NCBI RefSeq assembly: GCF_001704415.2
Contig: NC_030808.1
Location: 132,633,089-132,697,088, forward strand
DNA from: Capra hircus
Lineage: Eukaryota; Chordata; Mammalia; Artiodactyla; Bovidae
Direction: 5' to 3'
Length of the DNA stretch: 64,000 nt
Made by a program: the position numbers and the translations under genes. Shown here in pieces: positions 34,773 to 46,959 of the stretch; position 1 is the stretch's first letter, and the number at the start of each line of letters is the position of its first letter. The notes beneath the pieces were generated by a model. It did not search any database, was not told the origin of the DNA, and worked only from the letters and a program-made list of their open reading frames with translations.

Positions 34773-34992
34773 TTGGGTCTTCAGGGAAGCCATTATATAA
34801 ATGGGATAATACAACAATGTATGCTTTTGCATCTGCCTTCTTTCACTTAACGTAATTTCTGAAGTTCATCATGATGTGGCATGTACCAATAGTTCTCATA
34901 AATGCTAAGCATTATTCTTTTGTATGAATATATCACATTTTGTTTTTTCTCTAGTTGTTGGACACTTGGATTGTTTTTGTCTATTATGAATA

Positions 34993-35180
34993 ATGGGCTT
35001 TCCTGATAGCTCAGTTGGTAAAAAATCTGCCTGCGATGCAGGAGACCCCGGTTTGATTCCTGGGTCGGGAAGATCCCCTGGAGAAGGGATAGGTTACCCA
35101 CTCCAGTATTCTTGGGCTTTCCTTGTGACTTAGCTGGTAAAGAATCTGCCTGCAGTGCGGGAGACCTGGGTTCAATCCTA
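34993..35180 (+). mobile_element. Bov-tA SINE, head-duplicated (dimeric) type
   Basis: Two tRNA-like heads in tandem: GGGCTTTCCTGATAGCTCAG at 34993 and GGGCTTTCCTTGTGACTTAG near 35115, each with its own GGTTTGATTCC or GGTTCAATCC box. The second unit is cut short at about 35180. The same dimer architecture is seen at 45996-46315. Confidence 0.88.
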
Positions 35181-37254
35181 TTCACAAACATCTCTTTATA
35201 TGGATGTATGTCATTTGTTTTTGAGTAGGCTCCTAGGAGTAAAATTGCTGCTTTATAAGTGTATGTTTAACTTTTAAAGAAACTACCACTGTTTCCCAGT
35301 GTGATTTATCATTTTATATTCTTACCATTGATACAGAAGGGTTCTGATTTCTCCACATTTTGGTCAACTCTTGATATTATCTGTCATTTTGAGTTTATCC
35401 ATACTAGTAGGTGTATAGCAGTATGTCATAGTTTTAATAATATATTTGGCATATTTTTATATGCTTATTAAATATTCATGTTTTATTTAGTGAGATGTTT
35501 ATTCAAATTTTGTTTGATTTTTAAATTGAATTGTCTTATTGATGTATATGAAGTTTTAAAAATATCATGTTATAAGTTCTTTATCAGATGTATGGTTTGC
35601 AAATATTTTTTTCTCATCAATCTGTGGATTATCTTCTTGTTTTCTTAATAGTGACTTCTGAAGCACAAGTATTTTTAGTTTTTGAATATGTGTTCAAAAA
35701 CTGTTCACAGTTTTTCTTTTTATGCATTTGATGACACATCTGACACTGCCCAACCCAAAGTCACAGTTTTTTTTCCCTCCATTTTCTTCTGCTTCTGACG
35801 TTCAGCATAGATTTATGTCTGTGAACTACTTCTGAGTTAGTATTTGTGTCCTGAATGAACCCTCTTCCATCTTAGTGGCTTCCTATTCTAACAGGGTAAA
35901 CACTGATGGAGCTGGGTGGTTGGGGAGCCCCAGAGCAGAACCCCACAGATCCCCACTGTCCTCACCTGAGATTTAGCAGGTTCACACATAAATGCTTCTC
36001 AGATGGTTTTATGTCTTTGGTTGTGAAAATGACTCTTTGTCAAAAATTTTCAGGTTTATAGTTGCTTTTAAGGGAGAGGGTTTGCTGATTTCACCATCTA
36101 TAACCAGAAGTACCTTCTGTCTCAATCTTCAATTATATAATGTTTACGAGAAAACAAATGCTGCTTTGAGTTCATTATTATTTGTCCTGAATTGGAAACC
36201 AGTGAACACTTGTTTCTCTGGGGACTAAGGGTAGAGATAGGGACTGAATCTAGTTGTTTTCCCCTTTCTGATTCATTTTGTATAGGTCATTTATAATTTA
36301 GGAGTTATATCAAGTTGAGTAATCACTTTCACTCCCCCCCCCACTTTCACTTTTTTATTATATTGCTGTACTTGGGATACTTGACCATGGTCATTTTCTA
36401 TTCTGACAGAAAATTTTGAGCCCAATATTAAATTCTTTTATTTTTTTAAGCTATATTTAAATGTAGTTCTTTTTTGTTGTTATTGTATTTTGATTGTCTG
36501 TAAAAGGATTTAGTAGCATTTCCTTTTTTTAAATAAATGAATATAGTTCTTTTTCATTGTAACTATATTCTAGTCATCTTTTTTCTAGTTTATGATTAGT
36601 ATATACAGTAACATGGTTTGCAGTTATACTTTTTTCGTGAAGACACTTTTGTACTGAGTAGTAGTGAATACCCTCAAACAATGTCTGATGAGGCAAGGAC
36701 TAACCTTTTTTTGGGGCCTTGTTTATCTATCCACAAGGCCTCAAAAAATTTCCAGGAAATGATTGGCTTGTCATTACCTAACTGAATCTTTCGGATAAAA
36801 CAAAACATTCAGTTTAAGGAAGAGAAATGAGTAAGAATAAGAATAGGGATTAACTCTTGCTCTTATCTTTTTCCGTGTCTAGACAATTGTTGCAGTAGGT
36901 CCAGGTCCCAAGGGTTATAAGCCTGGTTTGTACTTTTAGTGACTGATCTCCACCTCTTTATAGCCTTTGGAGAAGAGAGAAAGAAAGTGAACCAGAATAT
37001 ACCATTTTGGGGGAGAAACAGACAGAGGAGGATTGTTTGAAATAAAGAAATGGGGAATGTAGCATGGAAATGAAGTGAGCTGTTGAGTATTTTTCTGTTT
37101 CCTGTAAGATATGCTTTTTGTATTGTTTTGTTATCTGGTCTGGTGAGTTAAATCCATTTTAATTTTAATAGATTACTTATAATCTCAACTTCAGTATATG
37201 AAATTATAAATTTATTTTACTAAAATTTTTGCTTTCCTCCTTTTTCCCTCTTAG

Positions 37255-38846
37255 GACATTTGCTACAAGATCCTATTGCACCCACCAACTCAACCTGCCA
37301 ACACTATGTCTGCAAAAGTTGTAAAGGCAAGAAAATGATGATGAAACCTTCATGTAGCTGGTGCAAAGACTATGAGCAGTTTGAGGAAAACAAGCAGTTA
37401 AGCATCCTAGTGAACTGCTACAAAAAACTATGTGAATATATAACACAGACTGCATTGGCACGGGATATAATAGAAGCAGTCGACTGTTCTTCTGATATTT
37501 TGGCTTTGCTTAATGATGGATCCTTGTTTGGTGAGGAGACGGAAAAACCCTCAGATTCATCCTTTACTTTGTGTTTGACACATTCCCCCTTACCTTCAAC
37601 CTCAGAACCCACAACTGATCCTCAAGCTAGTTTATCTCCAATATCTGAAAGTACCCTCAGCATTGCTATTGGCAGTTCTGTTATCAATGGTTTGCCTACT
37701 TACAATGGGCTTTCAATAGATAGATTTGGTATAAATATTCCTTCACCTGAACATTCAAATACGATTGATGTATGTAACACTGTTGACATAAAAACTGAAG
37801 ATCTATCTGACAGTTTGCCACCTGTCTGTGACACGGTAGCCTCTGACTTATGTTCCACAGGCATTGATATTTGCAGTTTCAGTGAAGATATAAAACCTGG
37901 TGACTCTCTGTTATTGAGTGTTGAGGAAGTACTCCGCAGCTTAGAAACTGTTTCAAACACAGAAGTTTGTTGCCCTAATTTGCAGCCCAACTTGGAAGCC
38001 ACTGTATCCAATGGACCGTTTCTGCAGCTTTCTTCCCAGTCTCTTAGCCATAATGTTTTTATGTCCACCAGTCCTGCACTTCATGGGTTATCGTGTACAG
38101 CAGCAACTCCGAAGGTAGCAAAACTGAATAGAAAACGATCCAGGTCAGAAAGCGACAGTGAGAAAGTTCAACCACTTCCAATTTCTACCATTATCCGAGG
38201 CCCGACATTGGGGGCATCTGCTCCTGTGACAGTGAAACGGGAGAGCAAAATTTCTCTTCAGCCTATAGCAACTGTTCCCAATGGAGGCACAACACCCAAA
38301 ATCAGCAAAACTGTGCTTTTATCTACTAAAAGCATGAAAAAGAGTCATGAACATGGATCCAAGAAATCTCACTCTAAAACCAAGCCAGGTATTCTTAAAA
38401 AAGACAAAACAGTAAAGGAAAAGATTCCCAGTCATCATTTTATGCCAGGAAGTCCTACCAAGACTGTGTATAAAAAGCCCCAGGAAAAGAAAGGGTGTAA
38501 ATGTGGGCGTGCTACTCAAAATCCAAGTGTTCTTACATGCCGCGGCCAACGCTGCCCTTGCTACTCTAACCGCAAAGCCTGCTTAGATTGTATATGTCGT
38601 GGCTGCCAAAACTCCTATATGGCCAATGGGGAGAAGAAGCTGGAGGCATTTGCTGTGCCAGAAAAGGCTTTGGAGCAGACCAGGCTCACTTTGGGCATTA
38701 ATGTGACTAGCATTGCTGTGCGCAATGCTAGTACCAGCACCAGTGTAATTAATGTCACAGGGTCCCCAGTAACGACGTTTTTAGCTGCCAGTACACATGA
38801 TGATAAAAGTTTGGATGAAGCTATAGACATGAGATTCGACTGTTAA
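37255..38846 (+). CDS. MSL2: MSL2 coding exon 2 (rest of codon 48 to residue 577, stop)
   Basis: Joined to exon 1 this gives a 577-residue protein, the usual mammalian MSL2 length. The RING finger is completed here: C44, C47, C62, H64, C67, C70, C81 and C84 fit C3HC4 zinc binding. The middle third is long, Ser/Thr-rich and probably disordered. Next come a basic stretch (NRKRSRSESD) and a Lys-rich segment (residues about 380-420), likely nuclear-localising. The C-terminal CXC domain has nine cysteines (462, 464, 476, 481, 483, 490, 493, 495, 498); in flies this domain binds DNA at dosage-compensation sites. In the nucleus MSL2 works with MSL1, MSL3 and KAT8 on H4K16 acetylation, and is reported to keep both alleles of dosage-sensitive genes active. 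No frameshift or premature stop is present; stop TAA at 38844-38846. Confidence 0.98.
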
Positions 38847-41150
38847 ATCAGTGGGTCTTTAAACCTACCTCTGGTAGGAAAATAGCTACAGTTTTACGGC
38901 AGCTATGGTTTTGTTGGTTTAACTTGCCGGAGCTCCTGCATATAGATCACTTGTATCAAGTGTTTTCATTGCTAAGTTATATGTGTTAGTGTCGGGGAAA
39001 TAGTTTGCAGATAATGGAGGAGTAACCCTACAACTATATGTCCTTAGTTCTTACAGAACCTCATAGTTTGAGAACAAATGCTGATGCAACTGATTTATAC
39101 AAAATGAACTTTGGCAAGGAAAATAACATTAACCTCATTGTTTATGGTCATGCTTTGTGCATAATCAAAGTTTATGATTAAATGTAAGGAAGTGGTATCT
39201 AGTCAGTCCATAAGGATTGTGCTCTTATTTTGTGGAAAAGTAGCCATTAGTTTGTTCAGGAGACTCAGTGCTACATTCAGATGCCATTGATGTTTCTCCT
39301 GTTGAAAAGCTGATGTGTCCAGCTCAACCTTTGTACTGACATAATACCATTTCTGATCATGAAAATTGGCTACTGGTGTATGTAGCAGTTTTTAAATCAG
39401 CAGTATTATGAAAGAAAATTTGCCCCTCATTAGAATGTTGAAAAAAATCTGTCTTTTAAAAGTGAACAAACTGAAATTCTGTCAGACTGTGGATATTTAG
39501 CCGTTCATGCCACAAAACTCTGCTGAGTTGAATCCCATTTTTAGTTAAGTCTGACTCATTTCTAGGGGAAAAACTCTAAATCTTTCCTTCACTTTGAGCA
39601 ATGTTCTGATTAGATAAATGAAGTGGAGAAGAGTAGTTTTAATCTGAAGGTAATTGAATTTAGACTACACTATGTGACAGAATTTTAAAAAATTATACAA
39701 ATGTTTTATTTAGAAATTGGGATTTACTTAAAATAATTTTGGAATAATGCTCCAAAACTTACTCAGATTTATGCATTATACCTATTGCCACTGGCCACTT
39801 CAAAGTGATTTTTTGTTTCCTCTAATAGTTTGCCGCAGACTTTAGATTGGAGATGCTTTTTCCTTTTTTTTTTTTTTTTTAATAGGGTGCTATTCGTTGT
39901 GGAGACTTCTTTATAGAGGCCTAATAAAAATGCCTTTTTATGAAGCCTGTTCATTTAGGTAGGTTTGAAGCTAGTTGGGTTTTCTTTAGAATACTCTTTT
40001 GCATGTAAAGCACAAACTATGTTTCAGTTTAAATCTTTGTCTTCCCTGTAATTTTATGGGGGAGATAAATGAGTCACAAACATTCTGTTGAAGGGAAATC
40101 TAGTCAGTTGCTTGAAAGAGCACACACAGCCCAAATAAAACAAGGACTGACTAGGTTGTAAAGAAATGACTTTATGATTTAAAAGAAGAGTTGCTGCTTT
40201 GACAGTGCTTATTTAAAGAAAAATACTGCTGGAAAAATTTCAGTTTCTACTACGTTCACCATCTTTTCTGAGATCTGACATATGCTGAAGTTATGTTTTG
40301 ATTTGGCACACAGCATGTTCAATGATGGTTACTCACCTAGTACAAGACATGGAGAAGAAACCTTTGGACACAGAGCAGATGACACCTCCTTCTGTTTTGT
40401 AGTGTATCCTGGTGTCATTTTCTGTGAATGTGGTCAGGTAGAGTTGTTTTTGTTGTTGTTGGGCTTTTTTTTTTTTTTTTGTCTCTTTTGGTGGGGTGGG
40501 GGTGGGCTAAAGCCATAGGAAGAAAAATGTGATGTATGTGTCCAGTATGTACTATTTTGTTTTTGTTTTGCAAGAAGAGTTGAACTATTTTTGATAACAA
40601 GAGTAAATGGTGGAAAATGCTTCTTAGTTGTCTTGTCTTTATTTGCTTTCCAAGTTTTGGAATTTTATTTAATTCCTCTGAGTGTTAGCAGTGTCTTATG
40701 AAACATGTATTTGCCTAAAGTTTGTAACAGTTTTACGTTGGACGCAGATGCCCTGCTATATAAACTTGTAAATCTGTTTTTTATTCACTAATGATCACTG
40801 CAAAAATGACTAGAAATAATGAGATTGTACACATGGATGATTAGAATATATTTTGCAAATCTCCCAAACTTTCCTAATATTATGATCTTAAATATTCCTT
40901 GAGTACTTTATTGCTTCCCAAGTTTGATAATCTTAGTTTCGTGTTTTTTGATGCATGGGAGGTTGGCAATATAGACAAAGTGAAAATCATTAGTATGTGA
41001 GGGCCTTGATTGTTATGTAATATTGCCAATGATGAATTCAGGTTGTTTTTAGCACAAGTTTCTCTTTTTTATTCTGGTATTCTCACTGCCACACTTTTGG
41101 AAACCTGTATTACACCTTAAATCTATCAATAAATGTTAGTTTTCTAATTC
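38847..41150 (+). other. MSL2: MSL2 3' UTR
   Basis: AT-rich, with no SINE inserted along 2.3 kb although such elements are dense on both sides of the gene. AATAAA signals occur at 39923-39928, 40134-40139 and 41128-41133. The last is followed by GT-rich sequence (TGTTAGTTTTC, ATGTTGTAG) and would put the main end near 41.15 kb; the first two may give shorter forms. The end is inferred from signal and spacing. Confidence 0.7.
41128..41133 (+). terminator. MSL2: Likely distal MSL2 poly(A) signal
   Basis: Canonical AATAAA with a GT-rich downstream element within 25 bases. Favoured over 39923 and 40134 because it leaves a gap to PPP2R3A of the size I recall for the human locus. Confidence 0.6.
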
Positions 41151-42029
41151 TATGTTGTAGAATACTGAGGAATTTGGGATAGCATGCTTTGAATGGCCTG
41201 TATTATGTACATTTGGGGAAGAGTAATTAATTACTGTGCCTTGATTTTTATGTTGTTTTTCTTTATATAGTGAATTACTTTTAGGAATGCTGACCAATGG
41301 CTAATGATGGATAATTGAGAAATTATTACTGAAGTAACTGGATTTACTTCAATAGGATTTAAAACCATCAAAACAGTAACAGCATTTAATATGACTCATC
41401 TTCATTTGTTTTTTTTTTTATTTCCTTGTAATTACCATAAGTGATCCAGTAATCTTTCACCTTTAGGCAGCAGCAGTTTTACAGCTGACAGTTACAGACC
41501 TAATCTTTTTGATTAGTTTCCATAGGTCTACACCTTTAAACAGAGATGCAGTACAGTTCTAGGATACAGAATTTCTTCTGTATTTCTTAGTTTTCTCAAA
41601 ACAATTTGATGGTGACTAAAGCAAAGTAAAAGTTTCATAACATGAAAAATGAAATTTTCCCTGTATTATAGGCAAAAAATATAAAATGTTTTAGAAAATA
41701 CTAAGTTCACAGTTTAGAATTGGAATCTAAAGTGTGGATGGTATTTTTTTCTCCCTCTTTGTTAAAAAAAATTCAGGTATCCAAATAACAATTACTCATT
41801 CTTTAAACAATATATAAGGCTAAGTTCCCTTTGATCTTGTGAACTTCTCATTTCCAAACCCAAATTCCCATCCCCAGAGGAAATGACTTCTTAGTATGAG
41901 GTGTTATCTTTCCGTATCTTTCTTTATAAAGTTTTCCCAGAGGTTCAAAGAGTTACTTTCTTTGAAACTCAAGCTTGTTTATAATGCTGCTCTTTTCAAA
42001 CATAAAAATGAGTTGCAAGTGTCATTAAA
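41151..42029. other. Short spacer between two convergent genes
   Basis: About 0.9 kb, AT-rich, containing a T-run at 41410-41420 and no recognised repeat or gene. Confidence 0.55.
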
Positions 42030-42052
42030 ACCAAAAGTGTGTATTTGACAAC

Positions 42053-42058
42053 TTTATT
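42053..42058 (-). terminator. PPP2R3A: Likely PPP2R3A poly(A) signal
   Basis: AATAAA on the - strand with a TTTTGGTTTT-type downstream element about 30 bases further on. Confidence 0.55.
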
Positions 42059-43963
42059 TAGTTTTGCAAAAAGGGAAAAACTTTAAATCATGCAGGCTTC
42101 TCCACCCAAACACACCATAACATTTCCAAAGTTGAGCAAATGACTTCTCTCATTTGATCAGTCTAAAGTTTTAGAAACACTTTGAACAGTACACAATGAC
42201 ATAGATAAGATGCAGGGAAAATACACATAATTTCATTAGTTTGATTACCATGGCAGTTAATGTTAAGCTCTGAAACACATATCTCATTGACTAGCTTTAA
42301 GGTCATACCTTCAATTTAACTTTTATCAAGGAATCTTGGATATTGTAACAACTTGAAATTTCCAGTTGGGCAATAATGATTATATTCTGCATGATCTTTA
42401 CCAGAAAGTAAAATATATTCTATTTTAGTTCCTCAGAATTCACATTTCTTATATTTGATACTAAGGGGATTACAGTGAAACACATTCTTGTTTCTGAAAA
42501 TGTGTTACTTTGGATGACCTAAATTAAAAGCGCTTAAGTGGAATGATACTGGTAGCTATACTTTTATAATAATTACAGGCTTTTGAAACCAAATATTGAC
42601 CAAAATGAAAGCAAGATGACTTCAGTAAGGAGAAACAAGGTAAAGTACAGCCATGTAGTTAAAAAAAAAAAACAAAACAATCAGATGTGTGTTGAAAAAC
42701 TGAATTTTTGCTGAGCCTTAGAAATAGTTAAGATCATTATGGCTAGTAAAACCTATAAACCATATCTGACTTCTAAAAACATTTACCATTTGAGTATTTT
42801 TATCTGAAAAAAATTTGTTTCCTTGTAAAGGCTGGATGGGGTAGATGGTAAATTTTATGTACTACAAAAATACTTTTAATCCTAGTTTCCAATGTGTTTA
42901 GATTATTGCATGTAGTATTTCCTAAACATTTAGTCACTTTTAAGGTTTTCTTTGTGAGCTATTAGAAACTAAGTTTTTTCTATAATAGTTAAATTGAACT
43001 TCAGTTCTGATCATGAAGGTAAAATAACAGGAAACTGGGAGGATACTGACAAAAGGATTGCTAAATCTGTTAATAACTCTACTAGTTGATGGTGCATTTC
43101 CTAGATTCTCCTTTTCTCTACTTTTTGCCAATGTTTGATTATTTCAAAAGTTTGGCCTTCATACCAGCAAGGGAACCAATGTGGGGTGGAAAGGGAGCTA
43201 TTCTGATATTTAGGACTTGTGGTTAAAAAATCCAGGGAAAAACTTTAATGACTTTATACAGAGGTGGATATTAAAAAGTTTCTGGGAGGTTTCTTTTATA
43301 CTAGCAGATATTTCCATCCTTTTTAATAGTTTATTTTCAATTTGTCTTCAACAATATTGTGAGATTTGACTGCCTTGTGGTTTGCTGAAAAGTACAGTAT
43401 TCTGTAATAACCATGTCTACTCTCTAGTAAACATGAAGTTGCTTTCTTTTATGGGTACCATCTCTGTTTTCTCCCATTTTTGTGATAAATACTGAAGTGG
43501 ATGCAGTATTTTGAATAAGTTATTTTTCAACATGAAGGACTAATGTTGAGATTGAGGCCTTTACTGTTAGCCTAGTCTAATATTCAGTGATGAATATGTC
43601 TAGTAAGAATTTTCATATATAATTATTTAAGCCTTCAAGTAGGCTTTCTGATACGAAGTACAGATGGGACACTAATTTTTAGGTTAATAAATCACTTAAT
43701 AATTTGCTACAAATGTTAGATCAGTTAAAAGGAAACTTTTTCCTCCCAATTAGGAGTCATATTCTGTACTTGTCCTCAGTTAAGTTTTTCTTCAGGTTTT
43801 ATATAAGGTCCACAGTCAGGATGGGGGAAGGGTTTAGAGCTTGCTAGCAAGGTTGGAAGGCCCAGTGGTTACAATACCTGAGGATGTAAAGTGACTAGCA
43901 GTTTGGCAGGTCATTGTGAAATTACATTAAGTTCAAGATCTTTGAACTCCAGTACACATACAA

Positions 43964-44335
43964 TTAAAAGAAGTCTCTGAGATGTTTTGGCAGTGCTTTT
44001 ATTACCAGGGCTAATTCAGTTCTGGAGGCCCTGACTGCTTTTTCAAGTTCCAGAATTTCTTGACTCAAGTTTTCTGCAAGTGAAGGTTTCTTCTGGGCTC
44101 CATAGGAGCCCTGATGGGCCTCAGGGATACTGGACAACAGAGGCAACTTCTGCTTTTGTGCAGAGAGCCGTGCTTGGCACTGTCCCCAAGAGATCCTTGG
44201 TACATTCAGGGTGAAGAGTGCTGATTTACAGACGTTGGAAGGTGATGTATATATCATTTGCTTCTGAGGAAAAGCTCTGTAGGAGGTTTGAGGCAAACTG
44301 GAGGAGTCTCCCAGATTGGGTATGTGTATCCAGAG
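43964..44335 (-). other. Unassigned 124-codon ORF in PPP2R3A 3' UTR
   Basis: Open from 44335 (just after an in-frame TAG, itself resembling a splice acceptor: TTTTTGAGCAATAG) to TAA at 43964-43966. It has no ATG until inside the frame, so translation from it would need splicing or an internal start. The composition looks protein-like: a Ser/Pro-rich first part and a heptad-like, helix-forming end (SQEILELEKAVRASRTELA). I do not recognise the product. If the normal PPP2R3A donor were joined to this acceptor, the phase would not select this frame, which argues against a simple alternative last exon. A chance ORF or the remains of another gene remain possible. Confidence 0.4.
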
Positions 44336-44482
44336 CTATTGCTCAAAAACGTTAAAAAGTTCCTAGTGCAGATACACACTTGCAGAAATCAAAGCTTTTA
44401 AAATGCAATATGCAAACTAGAGCATCTCTTCACAAAAAAATTTTTTTTGAAAAACATCTCCCTTTCATGTAGACACTGGCAA

Positions 44483-44609
44483 CTATTCTTCATCCACTGA
44501 CTGAAGCTTTCCACATTTCTCTGAAAGGCTTGAGGTCACTATTTTATTGCCTTTGTTTACAATTTCAGAGGGAGAGGGAGGTTCTTCTGTTTCATAATCT
44601 TCAAAGGAG
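44483..44609 (-). CDS. PPP2R3A: PPP2R3A terminal coding exon (C-terminus)
   Basis: Partial gene: the last coding exon of the B'' (PR72/PR130) regulatory subunit of protein phosphatase 2A, which binds the PP2A A-C core and directs substrate choice in a calcium-sensitive way through EF-hands encoded further upstream, outside this exon. On the - strand, a good acceptor (TTTTTGTTCTTTCAG) is followed by one base finishing a split codon and 41 residues running from SFEDYETEEP to CGKLQSVDEE, then TAG at 44483-44485. The ending matches my memory of the family's acidic C-terminus. Convergent with MSL2, as in the human locus. No upstream exon was found in the remaining 19 kb. Confidence 0.88.
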
Positions 44610-45835
44610 CTGAAAGAACAAAAATGAGTTACTGATTTTTTAAAAGTTTTAATGTTTGGGTAGAAGTCAGTATAGCAAACTACACTGAAGATCAGCTAGC
44701 AAAAGTACCTGGAGTTGCTAAGTGGCAGCTATAAACTGAAACACCCTGGAAGAAACCGTGCCCTGGAACAGAAAACACATTCTCCCTGTTCCTTCAAGCT
44801 CAAGTTTATGTTAGAATATGTTGAAATGTGCTGAATCAAGCTTTCCCTAGAGGCTTTGATGCGAATGAAAGCATTATGGATTGAGGGTATGAGGTCTGGA
44901 AAGTATGAGCTTTTACATGAATGCTTTCACTGAAATGGCTTTGATGCAGAGTGGGGAACTTTCTCAACTCTAATTGCTTTATAGCTTCCATGGCTTCTAA
45001 GAAATCTGTGTACATAGAGCTGATTAAAGCTTACTCCTGGATTTCGTTTCATTCTTTTGCAGAATTCCACAGCATTTTCCCTCTGTTCACTGCTCTTTAG
45101 AGTTCTATATCCTCCAGACTAACCCTCCTGGCTACTCCAGGCATGGATGACAAAATATTTTATCTCCTGGGAATGATGGGTGCTTCACCTGTGCAGAAAT
45201 TTCTGGATATATAATTGTTTTGTCAAAAAGGTACCAATACTAGCTTATGACCAAAAAAAAAAAAAAAAAAACTAGGTTAGGACTACCCAATGGCACTTAC
45301 TCATTGAGGGTAGAGAAGGTTACATTTTTGTTAAAAGCATATCTGATGTTTGGAAAACTTTGCTCTGAGTACCTGTTGATGATCCTGTCAGAAATCACTT
45401 ACAACTGTCATTTTGCAAAAACTGTCCATACTTAATTTCTGTTTTCACTCAGCCATCTCCTAGAGGCTGCATTATATGATGAATAAGGAGGCAATAAGAG
45501 TAATTTTGCTTTAATGGAATTGAAGCAGGGTTGATGGAAGATCCTTCATTTCTGGGGGGAAACACTCAAGAGTTAATTCTACACATGCATCTACTTATTT
45601 CCCATCAGACTGAAAGACATTTTCTTCCTCTTTGTGATCTAATTTGCTGTTTGTGAGTGCTCTCTCAATGCAGATCTATGAATGAATTAAGAGTTAAGTC
45701 TGAGCTGAGACTATTCAATAGTCAATAAATATTTGAGCTTCTGTTGCTAAGCATGAGCCAAATGCTAGGTATACAATGGTGAAAGAGACTGACCAGCCCC
45801 TTCCTCATAGAGCTTACAGCCTAATGGAGACCATC

Positions 45836-45986
45836 TGGAATAGTGGTTAAGTGGTTTAGCTTTAGAGCATGGACTTTGGAGTCAGACTCCAAAGTTGAGT
45901 TCTAATCTTAGTTTGGTCACTTAATGCTACTTTGGCCATGTAACTTAACCCCTCTGCCATCAGCTTCCTCAACTAATAGTTCCTAT
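45836..45986 (+). repeat. MIR SINE (interrupted)
   Basis: MIR wording in order: GGAATAGTGGTTAAGTGG, GCATGGACTTTGGAGTCAGA, GTCACTTAATGC and ATGTAACTTAACCCCTCTGC. It resumes after the Bov-tA insertion at about 46325. Confidence 0.75.
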
Positions 45987-45995
45987 CCCATTATA

Positions 45996-46315
45996 CATGG
46001 GCCTTCCTGATAGCTCAGTTTGTAAAGAATCTGCCTGCAATGCAGGAGACCCCGGTTCGATTCCTGTGTTGGGGAGATCCGCTGGGGAAAGGATAGACTG
46101 CCCACTCCAGTATTCTTGGGCTTCCCTTGTGGCTTAGCTGGTAAAGAATCAGCCTGCAATGTGGGAGACCTGGGTTTGATCCCTGGATTGGGAAGATCCC
46201 CTGGAGAAAGGCATGGCAAGCCACTCCAGTATTCTGGTCTGGAGAATTTCATGGACTGAATAGTCATGGGGTCACAAGGAGTCAGACATGGCTGAGTGAC
46301 TTCACTTCACTTCAC
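45996..46315 (+). mobile_element. Bov-tA SINE, head-duplicated (dimeric) type
   Basis: Two tRNA-like heads in tandem (GGCCTTCCTGATAGCTCAG and GGGCTTCCCTTGTGGCTTAG), a full body and the end GAGTGACTTCACTTCACTT. Inserted into a MIR, with CCCATTATA duplicated at 45987-45995 and 46316-46324. Confidence 0.93.
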
Positions 46316-46959
46316 CCCATTATAAGGGTTGAATAGAGATCAGGTGAGAGAGAAAATACCACATTCTAATGGTGGAGAAGTACTGGGGCTTACTGAAGCA
46401 GAATGGTGATACCTAATCCTATACTAGGGGACAGGGTTTTGTGTAATTTTTTTTTTTTTTTTAACAAAAGAGTTATGTGTGTTTTCCCATTGTAGCCTCA
46501 TGTAGAAATGGAATTTTTAACTGGATTTGATTCAAGCCAGTAGCTAAATGTATTCCAATGCGTTGTGGGTTGGATGTAGTGGAATGTCACCTGCATTTCT
46601 TTTGTACTTTCAAGGCACCAAGAACAGTATTAACTGGGCAGGTCCCATTGGCATCTAGTGGATACAGACCAGGGATGTTGGTAAACATCCTACAACAGAA
46701 TCACCTAGCTTAAAATATCAGTGCTGTTGAGAAATCCTGCTCTAACTTGCCCTTGTAGTGTCAGTGCATCCCAGGGTTCTGGACTGAGCTCTTCTCACTT
46801 TCTATTTCCCTGAGCAATCAGTCTGTCTGATGGCTTTATCTACACTTGTGGTTTCTAAATGTACATGTCCAGCCTCAGCCTCTTTCTAAGCCGAAGACTG
46901 CCATGTATCCACCTGTCTAGTATGTGGTTCTTCCCATGTGGTAGCGTATACAAACCGGG

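Larger units (their letters stand above)
34440..35700 (-). mobile_element. L1 LINE fragments (antisense)
   Basis: Antisense L1 wording such as CTGCCTTCTTTCACTTAACG, GTTGTTGGACACTTGGATTG and GGTTTGCAAATATTTTTTTC. It is interrupted by the two SINEs listed at 34555 and 34995. Confidence 0.65.
9681..37254 (+). other. MSL2: MSL2 intron (27.6 kb)
   Basis: GTGAGA donor at 9681 and a pyrimidine-rich TTTTTCCCTCTTAG acceptor ending at 37254. The intron splits the RING finger between its first and second zinc-ligand pairs. It carries the SINEs, BovB, L1, pseudogene and palindrome listed separately. Stretches without a named repeat, roughly 9.7-12.5, 13.0-13.9, 17.0-17.8, 25.4-26.5, 28.2-30.1, 31.0-32.8, 33.3-34.1 and 35.7-37.2 kb, contain nothing I can identify beyond patches of MIR- or L2-like sequence (for example near 10.86-10.96, 12.24-12.36, 28.88-29.2 kb). 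Confidence 0.93.
42030..44482 (-). other. PPP2R3A: PPP2R3A 3' UTR
   Basis: Sequence downstream (leftward) of the PPP2R3A stop, free of young SINEs. On the - strand an AATAAA (42053-42058 on the + strand as TTTATT) is followed by a GT-rich stretch and is the likely distal poly(A) signal. The UTR contains a 124-codon ORF, listed separately. The extent is inferred. Confidence 0.65.

Noticed and set aside
43964..44335. Simple alternative last exon of PPP2R3A
   Set aside because: The normal terminal exon enters with one base completing a codon. The same phase at the 44335 acceptor reads a different frame that stops after about 26 codons, so the long ORF is not reached. The ORF is kept as unassigned.
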